Positions 57,727-64,000 of a DNA stretch of 64,000 nucleotides are shown here, piece by piece. Position 1 is the stretch's first letter; each line of letters begins with the position of its first letter. A model generated the notes under the pieces. It was not told where the DNA came from, made no database searches, and was given only the letters and a program-made list of their open reading frames with translations. A program made the position numbers and the translations under genes. The DNA comes from Glossina fuscipes (taxonomy: Eukaryota; Arthropoda; Insecta; Diptera; Glossinidae), in NCBI RefSeq assembly GCF_014805625.2, contig NW_023998464.1, forward strand, positions 7,969,813-8,033,812, in the 5' to 3' direction.

Positions 57727-60669
57727 ATTATATTTTCTTTTTTCAGCAGCTCTTGAAATCATGGCGGCCTTCTTTTGTTTAATTAATTTCGCTTAACGAA
57801 GTTGTTGTTCACAACATCTACCGCGCACCATTTTAATGAAATTTAATTTCTTGTCATGAATAAAACAAGAGGGAGGCTAGTACAAGGCTTTTTTGCATAA
57901 GGCTTACAACGAATACTTTAATGCCCATCAGTTGAATAGTTAGTGCTTGAAAAGACTTGCGAACATAATGTAAAGCTAGAAAATATATATAAATAGATGT
58001 ACTTATCATGACATCTTGACTGCATATATATAATTTTCATTCGTTTATACTTTCAGTTTATGGGGGAAAACAATCCTGAAATGATGTACTAATCAGGCAA
58101 CAAGACACCATAAAACGAACACATGCACTACGAAGAGCATAAAGTCAAATTAAAGAGACATTTAATATCAATTTGAGCGCATAAACTACTACTAACACTG
58201 AAACAGCAATGACAATAACAATAACATCAATAATGGGACCATTTCTTACATTTCTATGACGACTGTGCAGTGAGTCCACTATTAAACCCGTTTCAATGTA
58301 AAACTGTGAAGATAGTAATCATTAAAGACAACCCTTTAAATAGATTTGCTTTTTTGAAAGGCAGGGGAGGTGATGTATGGTTTTCATATAAAAAGCAATT
58401 GTTTTAAAGGCGCCTTTGAGGGACTTAAGGAAAAACGAAAAAATACAATTGATTTATTTTCTAAATTTAGTTAAACAAATTCGCAAACTTTAGAATAAAT
58501 AAGAAAATAATAAGATAATAATAAAATTGTCACACCGCACAAACATATGATTCTTAGGGTATTGATTTCAAATCAAGGCTTCACATTCCGATTTTTAACA
58601 ATTCTAAAAGTCTGAAAATCAATTAAAACGACATGGCTGCCTCTTGTCTGACAATTAGGCATCTAGAACATTAGGGAGGCTGCTAAAGAAACGCGTGTAC
58701 GAAAATGTAAAATGAATCATAGTCACGTTGCTTTATTTCGGGATAGTACGGGAAAAATATTTTCTTATGTTAACTACCCTCTTGCGCGAAATTGAATTCT
58801 GTGCCGAAACGAATTTGCCTAAAATAGGACCAAGTTTTTTATTATGGTCATAGATATGCAAGAACTGCTCGACGCCAATATTAATCACAAAGAATAGTGT
58901 CTAGTGAACGCAGCCCGATTGGCTACATATTGGATGTTTTTAATGCTTTGTGGACGGGTTTTACTTTATTTTCATGACTTTTGTCATAGCAAGAAATAAA
59001 AAGGTAAAAAGTTTCATTATTGGGCAGTCTTGCTCTTAATAAGTGGCTCAACTTTACTATTTGTGGCCGGTGGTAAAGCTTTTCAATAACGGCGTCGATG
59101 TCAGGGTCAATCTAAGTGCATTTGCGTTATGGTGGTGTCTCGATATTGTACGAGTCCATTTTCCCTCTCACGCATGATTCAATTAACTATTAAGCATCTA
59201 AAGCAACAGTTCTCCAAGCACTTTTCATTGGTCGACTAATCTCTATATTTAGAAAGAAATTTTAGAAAAATTCGTTGTGGTAGCTATAGAAATAATCGCA
59301 TGTCCTTATTTAACAGAGAAACGAACCAACGTGTATAGGTTCTCATCCACAGACTTTTTTTCCAATTATATGCGAATAAAATGAGCAAACTAAACAAGAA
59401 TATCGTGCTATTAGCTTAGAATAGGACCTACAAGTATGCATGAACTTGCAGTTCATTACAATATTTAAGCACCTTTAACAAGCAGACAAAATTTTTATGT
59501 TCTTCATTCTGTTGTGTTAGAAATCGTTGTTGGAAACTTAATGTTGCTTACGTTTATTTGTGCCCTGTGCGTGATGTCCGCTTCAAATAGTGTTAACATG
59601 AATTGCTAACTGTCAGTTACTTCAATTTAATGTGATTGCTTCCTTCAAGCACACGCAGACACAACGAATGCCGTCCAAGTAGTTGAACCAGTCATTCATT
59701 CACTCATTTTCTCAATATTGTTACGCTGTAATTATTGAGATTGGAAAACCTGATGGTAGAAGACCTAGAAAACGTTGCATTGGACAAACTTGTAGACTTG
59801 TGTCTATACTATAAGTTTGTGTCGGTTGTTCCTTTTTTTTGCATATAAAAGATATTGTAATTTTAATGAGAATAAATTGCCATCCGCTGACACGTATCAA
59901 TGGCTATGAATGTCCACAGTTGTTATGCAAGCACTCTGCCTACTGCATAAATGTGTTGCGATGGTATGTTCGGTTGAAACATCAATGTTGATAGCTTCCA
60001 TTGAGCACATCGTCCAAACGTAAAAAAGGCGTGAAAAAGACCAATCGTTTGAAAACTGACAGTTAATGATGTGAAAGCCACGTATGTCTGCGGTTTGCCA
60101 TTCCATGTAACGAAAATAGGTGAGTACACATACTTAAGCATGTAAATGCATATTTGTTTTCACATCAATTTTATATATTTTAAAATCATTGAACAGTTTA
60201 ACGACCTGGCAGATAAAACACTGATTGATTTAAGATTCAATTGCAATAATCTAAAGCGGCACTAACGTTAATTTAATTTAATAAAAAAAAATAAAAAAAT
60301 ATATTAGGCTTCATTAAGAAATGGCTTGAACTTTTTTCAAAACCAAAAGGTTCGTTTATAATATATATTATGTGAGATGTGTTTGCGTAGCTGCCGAAAA
60401 CGGAGAAACTTAGGGCTTTTTCGTGAAGAGGTGTGCCTATCTAGTCTGTGCTAAAAAAATTAATATTGGTATTAAAGCAGAGTTATTTAAAGCAGAGCTG
60501 CCAACTCTGTAACGATTGTGAATGAGCACAGTGTCGAGCAGAGATTTTTTTGCGCAATTTATTAGCTGTTCACCCAACTTGAATCTTTTTTTGCAATACA
60601 CAAGCACCAGTTTTTCAGGAAATCTTAGCTAATGTCCTTTGCGCTTATTGAAGTCGGTAAGCTCTTTAT
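57727..60669. other. AT-rich non-coding stretch
   Basis: No supported gene. Confidence 0.4.
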
Positions 60670-61855
60670 AACAGATCATTCACGGTTCCGCTTCACTCCG
60701 CGGGTCCGTTCAGGCAGCCACTCTTTCTATTTACCCTATATACCAACGATGTCCCTTCGGTGATTAAGTCCAGTTATATCTTAATGTAAGCTGACAATGT
60801 TAAACTCTTTTCTTTCTTTACCTTGGAATCGCGCTCTTGTCTTGTTGAGTCTGACGTAGATAATAAATAAATTTGATTGCATACTGCTCAATAAGGTTGA
60901 TTACATGAAATCTAAAAAAACGCAAGAAGGTTTCATTCTCAAGGAAGAATACTTTCATTATCGAATGTTTTATTGACAACAGTAGATTTGTTCATTGGCT
61001 TAGGGATTTTATTCGGCTAGAGGTTAAGTTTTAATTTGCACATTGAGCTCTCATTAATTAAAGCCAGACAGAGTAGAGTTAAATAGCCATCGATAAGCCC
61101 GATCGGTCGAGATCAGTTAGGTGGGTATTTCTCTTTGGTGCTTACGTTTAGTAAAACAATTTGACGGAGACTATTTTAGCCTGTTTTACTGTACCGGGCT
61201 GGCAACCGAACTCCCATCCATAGACAGAGGAGCGATAAGGCTGGTCCTCACGGTCATAGGCACGCATGTGAATTTTTCGATTAATACCTTATCTAATCAT
61301 ACATTACAAGGTTTTGGTGGCCAAAGTGGAACCAATAATTTTCGTTATGCGATAAATATGTGGATATGCAAGCAGTGAACACACCATTAAAAATATCATT
61401 ATTGAACGTTGAAATACCATGCATCATATTTTACGAAAAATGCTTACCTGCGCTTGCTGTGGCCCCTTCTTCAATAAGCCTCTGTAACATGGACTTCTTC
61501 CTACAAGTGTTATGTGGGTTTAACAAAATGTGTCCAAAACCAATTTCTGCTCTTTGCCCTTAAGAAATTGGGATGTACCTCTTTATGAAAATAGATTGCT
61601 TTTGTTAGCCTTACCTTCTTATTCAAGTTAAGAAATGATACTATTGACTCACCGCCATTACTAGGTGAGATAACCTTAAGCGTTTCTAACCACTCCTTTA
61701 CGGACTTTATCTTTATAAAACTTTGATTAGATTTATTTACGGCCTTGCCAACTTGTTTGCAATAATCCAAAAGACATCTCCGATTTTGTGTCAATACGAT
61801 GTCAAACCAACTCTCCTTAATACAAGCGCTTTGGCTACCTTCTATCTAAATTAAC
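60670..61855 (+). pseudogene. Old, broken relative of retrotransposon copies A/B (RT to 3' end of ORF2)
   Basis: Three-frame reading matches the ORF2 of copy B in order: GSH (60710), LYTNDVPSVIKSSYILM followed by a stop at the Tyr of YADD (ADNVKLFS), SFSR and FIIECFID, then LHIELS-like and KAR. After about 450 unrelated bases it resumes at SKPISALCP / FCSLP (about 61530) and continues through ENRLLLLALPS, NDTIDSPPLLGEI and the C-terminal NTSALATFYLN, next to a stop. There are many stops and indels. This is clearly a more divergent, older member of the same clade than copies A and B. The insert at about 61085-61530 replaces about 170 bases of the expected sequence. Confidence 0.8.
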
Positions 61856-64000
61856 TACGGGCTGATTCCTCTCGTACCTACACCCGCTGCGGCTGTGCCT
61901 CTTTCTCTTATTACATAAATTAACCGACGTGAAGTTAGCGCGCTGTACGCGAGCCACATTTTTGTCTATGCTCACAGATGGGCTATTTTCCCTTCTCCAC
62001 TAAGGTAACTGATAATTGAAAGGTATTGCAAGAAAAACAAAATGATTTGAGAAACTAAACAAAAATAGAATATACACATATATACATATAATAAGATATA
62101 ATGTTGGAAAAATTAAAAAAAGAAAATACATTGTTACTTTTTACCATACACTGTATGCATGTTATTGGCGAAAAGTTGCAATATGCAAAGTTTGGTATAA
62201 AAAACGTTCACGAGTTTATTCAAATGCAGATTCTTGATGTTTTAAAGGACGCTAAAACCTATCAGAAATCATTGCCATGTACAATGTTTATTATCTGTAC
62301 ATACATTTCCAAATATACTAAATTAATTGTAGGGGAAGTTTGGTTTTCGCCGATAGATTTCAGCATATTTCGAGATGCACGTAAGGTCTCTGAAAATTGT
62401 TCTAACACGATTTTGACATTGTATTCCTCCAGTTTTTGTACTGCAACTGTGCATGAGAGTTAGTGGCAATAATTTATTTTTTTTGTTTTTTTAATTATAA
62501 TTAAAGGCTTCGTTTGTTTTATATGTGCTTGCTTCCTTATATTTGGAAATATTAATACTTATTTTATTTATGCGTTTTCTTATGGAGGGGTAAACCGTAG
62601 CCTAGCAAAGATATTTTTTGCAAAGACACAACCCGTAAAACATGTAGATTATGATAGCGGGTTATCTTCACTTCGGAATCGAGTTTGTTCTTTTTATCCT
62701 TTCTTCATTTTACGATAAGTTAATCAAATTCGGTTGCTCATTTATTTTAGCTGAATTTCATGTGATAATCAATAAAAATGCAGTTTGTTTGTCAAAGACA
62801 CAAGTGACACACGTGCTCTTAAACAAAAGATGATTTTATTAATTTTTTCCTTAAAAAAAATTCGGAAAAATAAAACCGTTTGGCCCCTTCAGAACGACTA
62901 GTCATTTAATCAGAATTTCTAACAAATTGCATAAGTATTCGAATCGTATTCGAGTAAGGTGGCCTTAATGGAATTTTGTAATCAATAAAAGGCTGCCAGA
63001 AACTTGAAACACTAAAAAACTAGACTCCATGTATTAAGGCACTCACTCGCTATCCAGTTTTATAAATGTTAAGTAAGAGCATTATCCAAAGAAGTCCTAC
63101 CATTCATCACCACTTTCTCCCTTGGCCTATTTTTCATGTTTCGTTTATTGAAAAAGGTTTTCAGACTTTTCTTGCATTTTCTTCCATATTTGAAAGGGTA
63201 TGGTGTCGTATGGTGCCATTCAACTGATACAGATCCACTATTTCTTAGTGTTATAAAAGAAAATCAGATATATTTCAACTTTCTTGCAGATTTCATTATG
63301 TTGTCAGATCTTTTCACTTCGTTGAAGTTTGCAACGATGTTCCTACCTTAGCTAAGCAGCTATTGTGACTATATCGTACGATTTCACGTATTTGTTCATC
63401 GATTTTCGAATTTAAAGCTTTTATTTTGGTTTCCCACACGCTTTCTCCTTTGGCGCCTATTCCATTTAACAAATTGTTGTATTTATATCCCTTAACACGC
63501 AGTACTGTTCTACAATTTCCAAGAATAGATTTAAGATACGCTTTTTTCACGTACTATGTATAGTTTAGAGTCTGCTTTTTTATAGGAAGATATATGTTTG
63601 AGTGAATAGCGAAGTCTAAGATAAGCATCATGATCTTGTATAGATGTAAAATAAAATAAGTGGAGTTTTGAGTGTAGGTCTCAATTTTCAGAGTGACTAA
63701 CTACGTAACATTTATTTGATGGAAAAATATCATGAATAATAAATATTCCGGCTGAGTTCAAAGCATCTACAATAAAGTGGCTTCTTTTAAAATGCTTTTG
63801 TTGTAGTTTAAAGAAAGCATTGGACTTTTATTCGCCTTCTGCTTACATTTCTTCTTTACAAGACTTGAATATTTGTTGCTGCTGTAACAATACTGATACT
63901 GAATAAAGTATATTTTTTGATTGTTAGAGGCTAAGCTCAAAGATATAACCAAATGGTGGGCCGACTTTAGCGTACGGTTAAGATCGTGCTAACCTCAGAC
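61856..64000. other. AT-rich stretch to the window end
   Basis: No supported gene. A 120-codon ATG-initiated frame (62101-62463) has no recognised domain, and about one such frame is expected by chance at this composition. Confidence 0.4.

Noticed and set aside
59730..59800. Peptide IGKPDGRRPRKRCI resembling basic tails of some LINE proteins
   Set aside because: Too short and too generic, with no supporting RT sequence beside it.
60495..60515. AGAGCTGCCAACTCT as a hAT-type terminal repeat
   Set aside because: No partner inverted repeat or 8-base target duplication was found nearby.

Overview
The window looks like AT-rich, gene-poor intron or intergenic DNA from an insect nuclear genome, most likely a higher fly (Diptera; tephritid-like, but the species cannot be fixed from sequence alone). 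The reasons are the low GC, the (TA)n and poly(T) tracts, a mariner of the irritans-like group, CR1/Jockey-type non-LTR retrotransposons, and a pseudogene that reads like the fly PDIA5-type disulfide isomerase. There is no prokaryotic gene organisation, rRNA or CRISPR. I find no complete host gene I can name.

Layout. 1-3830 (minus strand): nearly full-length non-LTR element (copy A), cut by the left window edge. ORF1 has a PHD-like finger and an RRM-like C-terminus, and an open ORF2 carries endonuclease and reverse transcriptase. 4466-4573: a candidate host exon. 12602-13530: decayed modular repeat. 15020-15100: weak tRNA-like sequence. 28231-29592: two direct copies of an unrecognised, strongly structured element, 681 bases apart. 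30652-30888: PDI pseudogene fragment. 38305-38425: reverse-transcriptase relic. 41643-42892: mariner with 32-base inverted repeats, TA flanks and a frameshifted transposase. 48168-51012 (plus strand): 5'-truncated copy B of the same retrotransposon, with an intact RT and a 3' tail. 53870-54360: inverted-repeat relic. 55440-55673: candidate small secreted protein. 60670-61855: old, broken relative of copies A and B. The rest is AT-rich sequence in which I see no supported gene.

The most interesting point is in copy A. ORF1 ends in the codons TCA AAA AAC TAA, which place a textbook -1 slippery heptamer (A AAA AAC) in the correct phase directly before the stop. ORF2 is open in the -1 frame from that point and has no ATG before its catalytic endonuclease residues. 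This predicts ORF2 expression by programmed -1 frameshifting. The second is the 681-base tandem element, whose two copies are almost identical in the left half but clearly diverged in the right half, while several hairpin stems are kept and their loops change.
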